The notes: generated from the letters alone by a model not told the origin. A stretch of DNA of 64,000 nucleotides from Rikenella sp031551865 (GCA_031551865.1 JAVBMY010000001.1:186001-250000); one strand, 5' to 3'; shown: positions 8,635-17,538, numbered from the stretch's first letter. Numbers and translations are program-made.

Positions 8635-9153
8635 TTAGCCGTTGAAGACTTTGCTGAGCGAGATGCCGCGCAGCTGGGCCACGCTGACGGGGTCGCGGAG
8701 CTCGGCCAGGGCGGCGATGGTGGCTTTCACAAGGTTGTGGGGGTTCGATGAGCCTTTGCTCTTGGCGAGTACGTTGTGCACGCCTACTGATTCAAGCACG
8801 GCACGCATGGCACCCCCGGCGATTACGCCGGTACCGGGCGATGCGGGACGCAACAGCACGCGCGAACCGCTGAACTTGGCGGTCTGTTCGTGGGGGATGG
8901 TTCCGCCGAGCACGGGTACTTTGATGAGGTTCTTCTTAGCGTCTTCGATGCCTTTGGCGATGGCCGAGGTGACTTCGCTGGCTTTGCCGAGGCCGTAGCC
9001 TACGATGCCTTTTTCATCACCCACGACGACGATGGCCGAGAAGGTGAAGGTGCGGCCCCCTTTGGTTACTTTCGTAACACGCTGGATGCTCACGAGGCGG
9101 TCTTTGAGTTCGATGTCGCTGGTGCGTACTCTTTTGGTGTTGTTGATTGACAT
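8635..9153 (-). CDS. rpsE: 30S ribosomal protein S5
   Basis: S5 contributes to translational accuracy and mRNA unwinding at the entry site. It has 172 aa. It has the double-stranded RNA-binding-like N-domain (LKDRLVSIQRVTKVTKGGR, FSAIVVVGDEKGIVGYGLGKA) and the C-domain (AGGAMRAVLESVGVHNVLAKS, NPHNLVKATIAAL). Standard length and neighbours (rplR upstream, rpmD downstream). Confidence 0.98.
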   Translation of the reverse strand: MSINNTKRVRTSDIELKDRLVSIQRVTKVTKGGRTFTFSAIVVVGDEKGIVGYGLGKASEVTSAIAKGIEDAKKNLIKVPVLGGTIPHEQTAKFSGSRVLLRPASPGTGVIAGGAMRAVLESVGVHNVLAKSKGSSNPHNLVKATIAALAELRDPVSVAQLRGISLSKVFNG

Positions 9154-9219
9154 ATCTCTTTGGGTTCTGCGGACTGCCCGGCGGGTGTCCTATACCTTTT
9201 TATTTTTACTGGGTCCCTC

Positions 9220-9582
9220 TTAGAATTTGAGGCCGCCTTCGCGGGCCGAATCGGCGAGTTGTTTCACGCGGCCGTGGTAGAGGTAGCCGTTGCGGTCGAA
9301 GGCTACGGTTTCCACACCTTTGGCTTTGGCACGCTCGGCGATGAGTTTGCCTACGAGGCCGGCGACTTTGGTTTTGTCGAGACCGGCAACGGCCGAGGCT
9401 ACTTCCTGGTCGGCGCTCGAAGCGGCGGCAAGGGTTTTGCCGGAAAGGTCGTCGATCACTTGGGCGTAGATCTGTTTGTTGCTGCGGAAGACGGTCAGGC
9501 GGGGCTTGGCGGCGGTTCCGCTGACTACTTTGCGTACGCGTTTTTTGATGCGTTCGCGGCGTTCTGTTTTGGTGAGTGCCAT
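9220..9582 (-). CDS. rplR: 50S ribosomal protein L18
   Basis: L18 binds 5S rRNA. It has 120 aa with MALTKTERRERIKKRVRKVV, KPRLTVFRSNKQIYAQVIDD and the C-terminal GYLYHGRVKQLADSAREGGL signature. Separated from rplF by 319 bp containing repeat R2. Confidence 0.98.
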   Translation of the reverse strand: MALTKTERRERIKKRVRKVVSGTAAKPRLTVFRSNKQIYAQVIDDLSGKTLAAASSADQEVASAVAGLDKTKVAGLVGKLIAERAKAKGVETVAFDRNGYLYHGRVKQLADSAREGGLKF

Positions 9583-9901
9583 GGTTATGCTTTATGCTTT
9601 TGCTCCGTTCTCTCCGTGCGGCGGCGCGGTCCGGTGCTTTTAGTTATTATTTTCCTGCCGGGGTACGGCTTTTCTGGCTTTTTACGGTCGGGCGCATGCG
9701 CCCGACGATTGGGCTGTTTTTCTTTTTGCTCAACTCGCGGCCGCGAACTTGATCAGAAAGTGACCCGAGGGTATGAATCCGCTCCGCAGCGGTTTCTTCC
9801 CGGCGCCTCGGCAATTCAAGCAAACTTGATGCTCTCGGCTGCTGTCACGGTTCGCGCTCACGCCGTGCGGGCGGGGCCAAAGGCCCATCTCCCCTTCAAG
9901 C
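9583..9901 (-). repeat. Intercistronic hairpin element R2 filling the rplF-rplR gap
   Basis: This 319-bp gap has no gene. It holds a perfect 20-bp palindrome at 9687-9706 (GTCGGGCGCATGCGCCCGAC), a long hairpin at 9722-9760 (CTTT..TG..TCAA pairing with TTGA..CA..AAAG around GCGGCCGC), the GAGGGTAT segment at about 9766, a partial copy of module D with CGGCAATTCAAGCAAACTTG around 9811, and GGGGCCAAAGGCCC near the rplF stop. R family member in the same orientation as R1, R3, R4 and R5. Confidence 0.7.
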
Positions 9902-10459
9902 CTACTTGGAATTGGCCGACTTGCCGGCTTTGCGGCGCAGTTGTTCGCCCACGAACTTGATCCCTTTGCCTTTGTAGGGCTCGGGTTTGCGCAGTGAGCG
10001 GATCTTGGCGGCCACTTGTCCGATGAGCTGTTTGTCGTGGCTGGTGAGGGTCACGATGGGGTTGTTCTTTTTCTCGGTGAGGGCTTCGACTTTCACTTCG
10101 GCGGGGATCATCAGGTGGATGTCGTGCGAGTAGCCGAGGCTCATTTCGAGGATCTGGCCTTTGGCTTCGGCTTTGAAACCGACGCCGACGAGCTCCTGCT
10201 GGATCTTGTAGCCTTCGCTGACGCCTTTGACCATGTTGGCGATCAGGGCGCGGTAGAGGCCGTGCATCGAGCGGTGGCGGGGTTGGTCGGTGGGGCGTTT
10301 CACGTGGAGGGTAGTACCTTCTACGGACAGCTCGATGTCGGGATCGACTTTCTGGCTGAGTTGTCCGAGCGGCCCTTTCACACTGACGGTGTTGTCGGAG
10401 CTGATCTCGATGGTCACTCCGGCCGGCAGTTCTACAGGCATTTTTCCTATTCTTGACAT
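9902..10459 (-). CDS. rplF: 50S ribosomal protein L6
   Basis: L6 lies near the sarcin-ricin loop and factor-binding site. It has 185 aa with two repeated L6 folds: MSRIGKMPVELPAGVTIEIS at the start, and the C-terminal signature SLRKPEPYKGKGIKFVGEQ with RRKAGKSAN. Normal length and position between rpsH and rplR. Confidence 0.98.
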   Translation of the reverse strand: MSRIGKMPVELPAGVTIEISSDNTVSVKGPLGQLSQKVDPDIELSVEGTTLHVKRPTDQPRHRSMHGLYRALIANMVKGVSEGYKIQQELVGVGFKAEAKGQILEMSLGYSHDIHLMIPAEVKVEALTEKKNNPIVTLTSHDKQLIGQVAAKIRSLRKPEPYKGKGIKFVGEQLRRKAGKSANSK

Positions 10460-10586
10460 ACTGTTTATGGTTGTGTGCGCGTGGCTTGATTGGAGCGGGG
10501 CGCACTTTGTATTGTTTGCGGTTTGTGGTGGCGCCGCTATGGACCGGGGGATAGTACCCCCGCTTTTGCGACGGGATTAACGCCTC

Positions 10587-10985
10587 TTAATAGACGAAGC
10601 AGAGGACTTCGCCGCCGACGTTTTCTTTGCGGGCTTGCTTGTCGGTCATGATGCCTTTCGAGGTCGATACGATGGCAATGCCGAGACCGTTCTGTACGCG
10701 GGGCATGTCGGCTGCCGAGGCGTAGCGGCGCAGGCCGGGACGGCTCACGCGGGTCAGGCCTTTGATGGCGGGGATTTTGGTTTCGGGCTGGTACTTCAGG
10801 GCGATCTTGATGGTGGGGAAGCCTTTTTCGTCGGTACCGAATTTGTAAGCGAGGATGTAGCCCTGTTCGTGCAGGATGCGTACGATCTCCTGCTTCATTT
10901 TTGAGCCGGGAGCTTCAACCACTTTGTGGTTGGCTTTCACCGCGTTCCTGATTCGGGTCAGGAGGTCTGCAATTGGATCTGTCAT
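10587..10985 (-). CDS. rpsH: 30S ribosomal protein S8
   Basis: S8 binds the central domain of 16S rRNA and in E. coli represses the spc operon. It has 132 aa: MTDPIADLLTRIRNAVKANH at the start and TSKGIMTDKQARKENVGGEVL at the end, the S8 signature. The r-protein order around it is standard. Confidence 0.98.
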   Translation of the reverse strand: MTDPIADLLTRIRNAVKANHKVVEAPGSKMKQEIVRILHEQGYILAYKFGTDEKGFPTIKIALKYQPETKIPAIKGLTRVSRPGLRRYASAADMPRVQNGLGIAIVSTSKGIMTDKQARKENVGGEVLCFVY

Positions 10986-11034
10986 GATTGTTATTTGTGT
11001 ACTTGTAGTACTGTTGTTTTTCGTTCTGGGCGGT

Positions 11035-11165
11035 CGCGAACGATATTCGCGCCGGTTGGATAGTTTTTCTTTTGATCGAATTCGCTATCGCGAACTTCGA
11101 TCAAAAGGCGCTGCACGAGGCCGAGGGTATTGCGCTAACGCCGCGCGGGCGGGGCCAAAGGCCCG
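11035..11165 (-). repeat. Intercistronic hairpin element R3 (rpsN-rpsH)
   Basis: Hairpin 1 at 11035-11051 (CGCGAA/TTCGCG); hairpin 2 with perfect 12-bp arms 11069-11080 and 11096-11107 (CTTTTGATCGAA/TTCGATCAAAAG) plus an inner TTCGC/GCGAA stem; the GAGGGTATTGCGCTAACGCC segment around 11122; hairpin 3 GGGCC-AAA-GGCCC at 11152-11164. The stem sequences differ from those in R4 and R5, but each copy pairs with itself. Confidence 0.75.
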
Positions 11166-11192
11166 TTTATTGGCAGCCTCTACCCTATGGAC

Positions 11193-11462
11193 TTACCAAG
11201 AAGCCTTCTTAACCCCCGGAAGTAGACCCTGTGAGGCCATTTCGCGGAACTGGATGCGGCTGATGCCGAACGCCCGCATGTAGCCTTTCGGCCGACCGGT
11301 GAGCTGGCAACGGTTGTGCAGGCGGATGGGGTTCGAGTTCTTGGGCAGTTTGGCCAGTCCGGCGTAGTCGCCGGCTTCTTTCAAGGCTTTGCGCTTCGCG
11401 GCGTAACGTGCAACGAGTTTGGCACGTTTTGCCTCGCGGGCTTTCATTGATTCTTTTGCCAT
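11193..11462 (-). CDS. rpsN: 30S ribosomal protein S14 (zinc-independent type)
   Basis: 89 aa from MAKESMKAREAKRAKLV (ATG 11460-11462) to LLPGVKKASW. The C-terminal block RCQLTGRPKGYMRAFGISRI identifies S14. The length and the absence of the CxxC...CxxC motif place it in the longer C-minus class. A longer upstream frame lacks similarity. Sits between rplE and rpsH as expected. Confidence 0.97.
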   Translation of the reverse strand: MAKESMKAREAKRAKLVARYAAKRKALKEAGDYAGLAKLPKNSNPIRLHNRCQLTGRPKGYMRAFGISRIQFREMASQGLLPGVKKASW

Positions 11463-11571
11463 TGTATCTGTGGTGTCTTTATTGCTTGTGTGGTTCCGGG
11501 GGGCGTTTAAGGGTTCGTCCGGCGGATTTTGCACCGCTGTGCGGACGGGCTCCGTTCCGGCCCGAGGGCAT

Positions 11572-12144
11572 TTAGGCGGTGGCCTCTTTTTTGGTGCTCT
11601 TGAAGGGGAGACCGAATTCCTTCAGCAGGGCCATGGCTTCGTTGTCGGTGCCGGCGCTGGTGACGAAGCTGATCTCAAGGCCGAACATTTTGACGATCTT
11701 GTCGATGTCGATCTCGGGGAAGATGATGTGCTCCTGAATACCGAGGGTGTAGTTGCCCTGGCCGTCGAATTTGTCGTTGATGCCTTTGAAGTCGCGGATA
11801 CGGGGCAGGGCCACGACGATCAGGCGTTCGAGGAATTCGTACATGCGTTCGTTGCGCAGGGTGACGCGCACGCCAATGGGCATTTGCTTACGCAGTTTGA
11901 AGTTCGAGATGTCTTTGCGTGACTTGGTCTGCACGGCATGCTGGCCGGTGATCACCGAAAGCTCGGTCTGGGCCACTTCGATGAGTTTTTTGTCTGCCAC
12001 TGCGGCGCCGAGACCTTGGTTCACGACGATTTTCTGCAGGCGGGGCACCTGCATGATGCTCTTGTAGCCGAATTGTTTCATCAGCGCGGGAGCGATCTCC
12101 TCTTTGTATTTGGTCTTGAGGCTGGGGGTGTAGGTTGTTGCCAT
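11572..12144 (-). CDS. rplE: 50S ribosomal protein L5
   Basis: L5 binds 5S rRNA and contacts P-site tRNA. It has 190 aa. Evidence: VPRLQKIVVNQGLGAAVADK, the VRVTLRNERMYEFLERL block, FDGQGNYTLGIQEHIIFPEI, and VTSAGTDNEAMALLKEFGLP near the C-terminus. Only 2 bp separate it from rplX, so the two are likely translationally coupled. Confidence 0.98.
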   Translation of the reverse strand: MATTYTPSLKTKYKEEIAPALMKQFGYKSIMQVPRLQKIVVNQGLGAAVADKKLIEVAQTELSVITGQHAVQTKSRKDISNFKLRKQMPIGVRVTLRNERMYEFLERLIVVALPRIRDFKGINDKFDGQGNYTLGIQEHIIFPEIDIDKIVKMFGLEISFVTSAGTDNEAMALLKEFGLPFKSTKKEATA

Positions 12145-12146
12145 AA

Positions 12147-12461
12147 TTATTTGATCTCTTCGCCGGTAGTGCGGGCTATTCTCACGAGTTTGCCTTTGTC
12201 GTTTTCTTTGCGGCCCACGCGGGTGGGTTTGCCGCTTTTGTCGACGGGCTGGAGGTTTGAAATGTGGATGGGGGCTTCCTGGTCGATGATGCCGCCCTGG
12301 GGGTGCGTGGCGTTGGGTTTGGTGTGTTTTTTCACCATGTTGACGCCTTCCACGATGGCGCGTTGTTTCTCAACAATGACTTCGAGGACTTTGCCTTGTT
12401 GGCCTTTGTTGTTGCCTGCGTTCACGTAGACTGTATCTCCTTTTTTGATGTGCAGTTTCAT
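12147..12461 (-). CDS. rplX: 50S ribosomal protein L24
   Basis: 104 aa with the KOW motif at the N-terminus (MKLHIKKGDTVYVNAGNNKG) and VEGVNMVKKHTKPN followed by PQGGIIDQEAPIHISNL, the L24 signatures. An assembly-initiating protein of the 50S subunit. Its upstream gap to rplN is 278 bp and holds R4. Confidence 0.98.
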   Translation of the reverse strand: MKLHIKKGDTVYVNAGNNKGQQGKVLEVIVEKQRAIVEGVNMVKKHTKPNATHPQGGIIDQEAPIHISNLQPVDKSGKPTRVGRKENDKGKLVRIARTTGEEIK

Positions 12462-12592
12462 TGCTTCTCTGTGGTTTTGCGCCTCGCGGCGGCTTGTATG
12501 GTTTGCGCCTTGAGGGCGGCTTCTTTCTTAAGGGATATCCCTGTACTGCGCGGTTGGCGAAATCCTTCTCCGGGAAGCTTTTTCTTTGCGGT

Positions 12593-12716
12593 CGGGCGCA
12601 TGCGCCCGCCGATTGTACCGCTTTTCTTTTTGCTCAACTCGCGCGGTGCGCGAGCTTGATCAAAAAGTGGTTTAAGGGTATCGCGCTCACGCCGCGCGGG
12701 CGGGGCCAAAGGCCCG
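12593..12716 (-). repeat. Intercistronic hairpin element R4 (rplN-rplX)
   Basis: Perfect palindrome CGGGCGCATGCGCCCG at 12593-12608; a long hairpin 12626-12667 with CTTTTTG..TCAA pairing to TTGATCAAAAAG and an inner GCGCG stem; shared segment GGGTATCGCGCTCACGCCGC at about 12676; hairpin GGGCC-AAA-GGCCC at 12703-12715. Same layout and orientation as R3; starts about 20 nt past the rplN stop. Confidence 0.75.
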
Positions 12717-12739
12717 TTTCTTGCGTTCTCCGCCGGGTG

Positions 12740-13105
12740 CTACAGCACCTCGGGGGCCAGCGACACGATCTTCATGTTGGTGTCGCGAAGCTCGCGGGCT
12801 ACAGGGCCGAAGATGCGGGTACCGCGGATCTCGCCGGCGTTGTTCACCAGTACGACAGCGTTGTCGTCGAAGCGGATGTAAGAACCGTCGGGACGGCGGA
12901 TCTCTTTCTTGGTGCGCACGACGATGGCTTTCGATACGGTGCCTTTTTTTACATCGCCGCCGGGGGTGGCGCTCTTCACGGTCACGACGATTTTGTCGCC
13001 GATCGAGGCGTAGCGGCGGGCGGTGCCTCCAAGTACGCGGATACAGAGTACTTCCTTGGCGCCGCTGTTGTCGGCTACTGATAGTCTGGATTCTTGTTGT
13101 ATCAT
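12740..13105 (-). CDS. rplN: 50S ribosomal protein L14
   Basis: 121 aa, MIQQESRLSVADNSGAKEVL at the start and GTRIFGPVARELRD near the end, the L14 signatures. It forms an intersubunit bridge. Overall length is standard. Three bp after rpsQ. Confidence 0.98.
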   Translation of the reverse strand: MIQQESRLSVADNSGAKEVLCIRVLGGTARRYASIGDKIVVTVKSATPGGDVKKGTVSKAIVVRTKKEIRRPDGSYIRFDDNAVVLVNNAGEIRGTRIFGPVARELRDTNMKIVSLAPEVL

Positions 13106-13108
13106 GGT

Positions 13109-13363
13109 TTACTTGGCTCTTTCAATGATTTCGATTAAGCGCCAGCGTTTGGTCTTGCTGAGCGGGCGGGTTTCCATAATGCGTACGGTATCGCCTTCGC
13201 CGCAGGTATTGGCTTCGTCGTGGGCGGTGAACTTGGTGGTCTTGTTCACGAATTTACCGTAGATCGGGTGTTTCACTTTGCGTTTTACGGCAACGACGAC
13301 GGATTTGTCCATCTTGTTGCTTACGACTACGCCGATACGCTCTTTTCTGAGATTTCTTTCCAT
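13109..13363 (-). CDS. rpsQ: 30S ribosomal protein S17
   Basis: 84 aa, an OB-fold 16S rRNA-binding protein. Evidence: RKERIGVVVSNKMDKSVVVA, HPIYGKFVNKTTKFTAHDE and GDTVRIMETRPLSKTKRWRL, the S17 signature. Tightly coupled to rplN (3-bp gap). Confidence 0.98.
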   Translation of the reverse strand: MERNLRKERIGVVVSNKMDKSVVVAVKRKVKHPIYGKFVNKTTKFTAHDEANTCGEGDTVRIMETRPLSKTKRWRLIEIIERAK

Positions 13364-13494
13364 TGTATTCCTATGGGTATTCTGTGTTACGCGGGGTTAC
13401 TCAGGGTTTTGTTCTTGGAATTTATGCGGAAGGGCCGCATTCTTCTTCAAGTCCGGGGAAATCCCCTGCCCCTCGGGCCCCTTGTTAATCCTCC

Positions 13495-13689
13495 TTATCG
13501 GGCGGATTGTTTTTGGCGCAGTATGGTCTGCAGGCGAGCGATGTCGCGGCGTGTCTTACGCATGGCGGCGGTGTTCTCGGCCGGAGATACGGCGTGGTTG
13601 AGTTTTTGTTTGAGCAGGTTGGTCTGTTCAACTTCCGTGCGTTCAATGATTTCGGCGACGGTCAGCTCGCGTATTTCTGATGTTTTCAT
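13495..13689 (-). CDS. rpmC: 50S ribosomal protein L29
   Basis: 64 aa, a helical hairpin protein at the tunnel exit that helps dock SRP and trigger factor. MKTSEIRELTVAEIIER at the start and RKTRRDIARLQTILRQKQ at the end match L29. Lies between rplP and rpsQ as in other bacteria, but with gaps of 200 and 131 bp rather than overlaps. Confidence 0.97.
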   Translation of the reverse strand: MKTSEIRELTVAEIIERTEVEQTNLLKQKLNHAVSPAENTAAMRKTRRDIARLQTILRQKQSAR

Positions 13690-13889
13690 CTTTTGAATTT
13701 CATTCGTCGTGTTGAGCGCCCAGCACTCTCCGGATAACGGCTGTGCCTTAGCTGATCAAAACGTTCGGTTCTCTTTTTGCGGTTCCGGTGCGTCCGCGCA
13801 CTGCGAATCCTTTATTGACAGGTGGGGGCGGACACTCGGGTTTTGGACGCTTCGCGGGTATACCCCCGGCCTCCCTCTCCGGTCCGGCT

Positions 13890-14318
13890 CTATTCGGCGG
13901 ACTCTTCGAAGTCGCGGCGGATGATGAATTTGGTGGTGATGGGGAGTTTCTGGGCTCCGAGGCGCAGGGCTTCCTGGGCCACGCTCAGGGGCACCCCTTC
14001 GGCTTCGATAATGATGCGGCCGGGAGTTACGGGGGCCACGAATCCTTCGGGAGCACCTTTACCCTTACCCATACGCACTTCGGCGGGTTTCTTGGTGATG
14101 GGTTTATCGGGGAAGATGCGGATCCATATCTGGCCTTCGCGTTTCATGTGGCGCACGATGGCCTGACGGGCGGCTTCTATCTGGCGACCGGTGATCCAGG
14201 TGGACTCCATGGCTTTGATGCCGAACGAGCCGAAGGCGAGTTCGTGGCCGCGATGGGCGTTGCCTTTCATCCGGCCTTTTTGCATCCTGCGGAATTTGGT
14301 CTTTTTGGGCTGTAACAT
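13890..14318 (-). CDS. rplP: 50S ribosomal protein L16
   Basis: 142 aa. L16 supports the A-site tRNA and is needed late in 50S assembly. Evidence: MLQPKKTKFRRMQKGRMKGN, FGIKAMESTWITGRQIEAAR, RIFPDKPITKKPAEVRMGKG and APVTPGRIIIEAEG. Standard length and location downstream of rpsC. Confidence 0.98.
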   Translation of the reverse strand: MLQPKKTKFRRMQKGRMKGNAHRGHELAFGSFGIKAMESTWITGRQIEAARQAIVRHMKREGQIWIRIFPDKPITKKPAEVRMGKGKGAPEGFVAPVTPGRIIIEAEGVPLSVAQEALRLGAQKLPITTKFIIRRDFEESAE

Positions 14319-14498
14319 TGCTGTTCGTTATTTGCTCGGCCCGGAGGCCGTTTCGTTTCTTTGTTTTATGTAACCCCGGGACAGTTACGCGACCCGGTTT
14401 TGGGGTGGACGCAGGGTTGATTATGTTAAATCGCAGCCTCTTTGTTTCTGGTCCGGGAATCCCCCTGGACTCAATATTCGGCTCCCCGGGCGGCCCCT

Positions 14499-15311
14499 TT
14501 ATTGGCGGGGACGACGGTCACCCGAGCGTCCGCCTTCGCGGCGGTCTCCGCGATCGCCTCCGCGGCGGTCACCTCCGCGGCCTCCGCGACGGTCACCGCG
14601 GTCTCCGCGTTCCGAACGTTCGGGACGGGGGCCGGCTTGGCCGGCGGCCGAGATGTTCATGCCTTCGATGGGGCTGAGGTCGCGTTTGCCGTAGACTTCG
14701 CCGGTGCATATCCACACTTTTACGCCGAGGATACCGACTTTGGTGAGGGCTTCGGAGAGTGCGTAGTCGATGTTGGCGCGGAAGGTATGCAGGGGAATAC
14801 GGCCTTCTTTGTAGCTCTCGCTGCGGGCCATTTCGGCGCCGCCTACGCGTCCCGAGATCATGATTTTGATCCCTTCGGCACCCATGCGCATGGTCGATGC
14901 GACGGTGGTCTTGATGGCGCGGCGATAGGAGATGCGGCCTTCGACCTGGCGGGCGATGTTGGTTCCGACGAGTACAGCATCGAGTTCGGGGCGTTTGATC
15001 TCGAAGATGTTGATCTGTACTTCTTTGCCGGTGAGTTTGCGGAGCTCTTCCTTGAGTTTGTCGACTTCCGAGCCGCCTTTACCGATAATGATTCCGGGGC
15101 GCGAGGTCGATATGGTGACAGTCACGAGCTTGAGGGTACGCTCGATGATAATCTTCGAAATACTGGCTTTGGCAAGACGGGCGCCGAGGTATTTGCGGAT
15201 TTTGGAGTCTTCAACGAGTTTGGCGCCGAATTCTTTGCCGCCGTACCAGCTTGAGTCCCAACCGCGGATGATGCCGAGGCGGTTTGCTATTGGATTTACT
15301 TTTTGTCCCAT
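14499..15311 (-). CDS. rpsC: 30S ribosomal protein S3 with Arg/Gly/Asp-rich tail
   Basis: S3 forms part of the mRNA entry tunnel and helicase. It has 270 aa: MGQKVNPIANRLGIIRGWDS, the KH domain (PGIIIGKGGSEVDKLKEELR) and the C-domain (GRVGGAEMARSESYKEGRIP, IDYALSEALTKVGILGVKVW). The last roughly 45 residues are a repetitive tail of GDRR/RGGDR units (about residue 228 onward), encoded by short tandem DNA repeats at 14520-14630. Longer than the usual 210-240 aa because of this tail. The rplV gene ends 7 bp upstream. Confidence 0.97.
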   Translation of the reverse strand: MGQKVNPIANRLGIIRGWDSSWYGGKEFGAKLVEDSKIRKYLGARLAKASISKIIIERTLKLVTVTISTSRPGIIIGKGGSEVDKLKEELRKLTGKEVQINIFEIKRPELDAVLVGTNIARQVEGRISYRRAIKTTVASTMRMGAEGIKIMISGRVGGAEMARSESYKEGRIPLHTFRANIDYALSEALTKVGILGVKVWICTGEVYGKRDLSPIEGMNISAAGQAGPRPERSERGDRGDRRGGRGGDRRGGDRGDRREGGRSGDRRPRQ

Positions 15312-15318
15312 CTGTTAT

Positions 15319-15774
15319 TTATTGAGCTGCTTGTGCTTTATTGTTATTGGCTTTTTTGGCAACCGCGGGTTTCTCCTTTTCGACGATTTTGTCGACCACG
15401 ATGGTCACGTGGTTAGAGCGCTTGCGGATGCGGTGTGCGCGTCCCTGGGGGGCGGGCATGATGCGTTTGAGCTGGCGGGCGCCGTCGACGCAGATTTCGC
15501 TCACGCACAGGGGGGTGGCTTCGAGGCTCTGGCCGGGGTTCTTGGCTTCCCAGTTGGCAATGGCCGAACGGAGCAGTTTTTCGAGGCGGATCGAGGCTTC
15601 TTTTTTGCTGTAGTGCAGCATGCCGAGGGCCTTGTTGATCTCGACGCCGCGGATCATGTCGGCCACGATGCGCATTTTAAGCGGCGAGGTGGGGCAGTCG
15701 CGCAGGATGGCGAATGCTTTTTCTTTTTTTGCTTCTTTGAGCTTTTCGGCTCGTAGTCTTTTTCTTGCGCCCAT
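15319..15774 (-). CDS. rplV: 50S ribosomal protein L22
   Basis: 151 aa. L22 lines the exit tunnel; its extended loop is a macrolide contact. Evidence: RDCPTSPLKMRIVADMIRGV, LEKLLRSAIANWEAKN, CVSEICVDGARQLKRIMPAP and the tip QGRAHRIRKRSNHVTIVV. Both ends carry short Lys/Ala-rich extensions compared with the usual 110-aa form. Confidence 0.98.
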   Translation of the reverse strand: MGARKRLRAEKLKEAKKEKAFAILRDCPTSPLKMRIVADMIRGVEINKALGMLHYSKKEASIRLEKLLRSAIANWEAKNPGQSLEATPLCVSEICVDGARQLKRIMPAPQGRAHRIRKRSNHVTIVVDKIVEKEKPAVAKKANNNKAQAAQ

Positions 15775-15900
15775 TTGTCTATCTTAATTGGGTGTGGTTC
15801 TCTTTCGGTTTGTCGGGGAATGTTTCGTATATACAGACGTTCCATACGAACGGCCCTTACGAAACATCGCACGGGGATTACGCCCCGGGGTGCTGACCCC

Positions 15901-16170
15901 TTATCTCTTCTTGTTGCCGGCGTGGCCGCGGAAGTTGCGGGTGGGGGCAAATTCACCGAGTTTGTGGCCGACCATGTTTTCGGTCACGTAGACGGGGATG
16001 AATTTGTTTCCGTTGTGCACGGCGAGGGTGTGGCCCACGAAGTCGGGCGAGATCATGCTGGCACGAGACCAGGTTTTGATGACGCTTTTTTTGTTGGCTT
16101 CGTTTTGTGTGAGGACTTTCTGTTCGAGTTTGGGCTCGATATACGGTCCTTTTTTGAGTGAACGGCTCAT
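15901..16170 (-). CDS. rpsS: 30S ribosomal protein S19
   Basis: 89 aa, MSRSLKKGPYIEPKLEQKVL at the start, then WSRASMISPDFVGHTLAVHN and MVGHKLGEFAPTRNFRGHAG, the S19 signature. It lies in the 30S head with S13. The stop is followed on the mRNA by a GGGG(T)/(A)CCCC-type hairpin. Confidence 0.98.
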   Translation of the reverse strand: MSRSLKKGPYIEPKLEQKVLTQNEANKKSVIKTWSRASMISPDFVGHTLAVHNGNKFIPVYVTENMVGHKLGEFAPTRNFRGHAGNKKR

Positions 16171-16288
16171 GCTGTTGTGTTTTTATTCACGGTGCCCTTG
16201 CGGGCGGCTTTGTTTACTGTTGGTGCGGGTTCCGCTTAGTGCGCGGCTATTCCGCAGTATCCCGGCGGGGACCGGGTCTCAGGTGGCC

Positions 16289-17116
16289 CTATTTACCGCT
16301 CTTGCGGCGGGCAACGATGAATTTGGTGCTTTTCTTCGGGTCGCGGGTCTTATAACCTTTGGCGAGCACACCGGTGCGCGAACGGGGGTGTCCACCGCTG
16401 GCGCGGCCTTCACCGCCACCCATGGGGTGATCGACGGGGTTCATCACGACACCGCGGTTGCGGGGACGGCGACCGAGCCAGCGTTTGCGGCCGGCTTTAC
16501 CGCTTTGTTCGAGCGAGTGGTCGGGGTTCGACACGGTGCCGATGGTGGCGCGGCAGCTGGTGAGCACCATGCGGGTTTCGCCTGAAGGCAGTTTGATGAT
16601 CACGTATTTGCCTTCGCGGGCGAGCAGTTGTGCATAGGTGCCTGCCGAGCGGGCCATCACGGCGCCGCGGCCGGGGGTCAGTTCGATGCAGTGGATGACG
16701 GTACCGAGGGGTATCTCGCCCAGCAGGAGGGCATTCCCGATCTCGGGGGCCACGCCGGCGCCGCTCTTGATCTTCTGCCCTACGGTAAGGCCGACGGGGG
16801 CCACGATGTAGCGTTTTTCGCCGTCTTCGTAGGTAACCAAGGCAATGCGGGCCGAACGGTTGGGGTCGTACTCGATGGTCTTCACGGTGGCGCTCATGCC
16901 ATCTTTGTTGCGCAGGAAGTCGATCTCGCGGTACTGGCGTTTGTGTCCGCCGCCGAGGTAGCGCATGGTCATCTTGCCTGAGTTGTTGCGGCCGCCGCTG
17001 TTCTTGAGGGGCGACAGCAGCGATTTTTCGGGCGTCGAACAGGTGATGTCGTCGAACGTGCCGCCTATTTTGTGTCGCTGACCCGGAGTTACGGGTTTGA
17101 ATTTCTTAACTGCCAT
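16289..17116 (-). CDS. rplB: 50S ribosomal protein L2
   Basis: L2 is a core 50S protein close to the peptidyl transferase centre and intersubunit bridge B7b. 275 aa starting MAVKKFKPVTPGQRHKIGG; the conserved C-terminal segment GVVMNPVDHPMGGGEGRASG includes the essential His region. A longer frame upstream of 17116 has no similarity. The stop lies next to a degenerate S-type segment (CCGGCGGGGACC at about 16260). Confidence 0.98.
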   Translation of the reverse strand: MAVKKFKPVTPGQRHKIGGTFDDITCSTPEKSLLSPLKNSGGRNNSGKMTMRYLGGGHKRQYREIDFLRNKDGMSATVKTIEYDPNRSARIALVTYEDGEKRYIVAPVGLTVGQKIKSGAGVAPEIGNALLLGEIPLGTVIHCIELTPGRGAVMARSAGTYAQLLAREGKYVIIKLPSGETRMVLTSCRATIGTVSNPDHSLEQSGKAGRKRWLGRRPRNRGVVMNPVDHPMGGGEGRASGGHPRSRTGVLAKGYKTRDPKKSTKFIVARRKSGK

Positions 17117-17247
17117 AATTTTGCGTTGTCTTGGGCTCCGCTCTTTTCCGGAGCTCACTATGCGTGTATTGCGTGGTTCTGTTTGCGGGGGAGAGGCTGT
17201 GCAGCCGCGCGCCGGATGTGTGGCGGGGGCTTCCCTCCCGGGGCCGG

Positions 17248-17538
17248 TTAGATGCTGGCGTAGAAGTCGATTTTGTCTTCGGCTTTGAGGGTCACAACGG
17301 CTTTTTTGTAGCGGTCGGTGCGGCCTTCGAGCATTCCGGCGGTGGTGTAGCGGCTTTTGAGTTTGCCGTTGTAGTTCATGGTATTGACTTCTTTGACGGC
17401 CACGCCGTAGATCTCTTCGACTTTCGAGCGGATCTGGTCTTTGCTGGCGCGGGCATCGACGATGAAGCCATAGCGGTTGAATTTCTCGCTCTGGGCGTTC
17501 ATCTTTTCGGTCAGTATCGGTTTTATCAGCACTTCCAT
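17248..17538 (-). CDS. rplW: 50S ribosomal protein L23
   Basis: 96 aa. L23 is the main docking site for trigger factor and SRP at the tunnel exit. Evidence: MEVLIKPILTEKMNAQSEKF, SKDQIRSKVEEIYGVAVKEV and NTMNYNGKLKSRYT. Standard length and order (rplD-rplW-rplB). Confidence 0.97.
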   Translation of the reverse strand: MEVLIKPILTEKMNAQSEKFNRYGFIVDARASKDQIRSKVEEIYGVAVKEVNTMNYNGKLKSRYTTAGMLEGRTDRYKKAVVTLKAEDKIDFYASI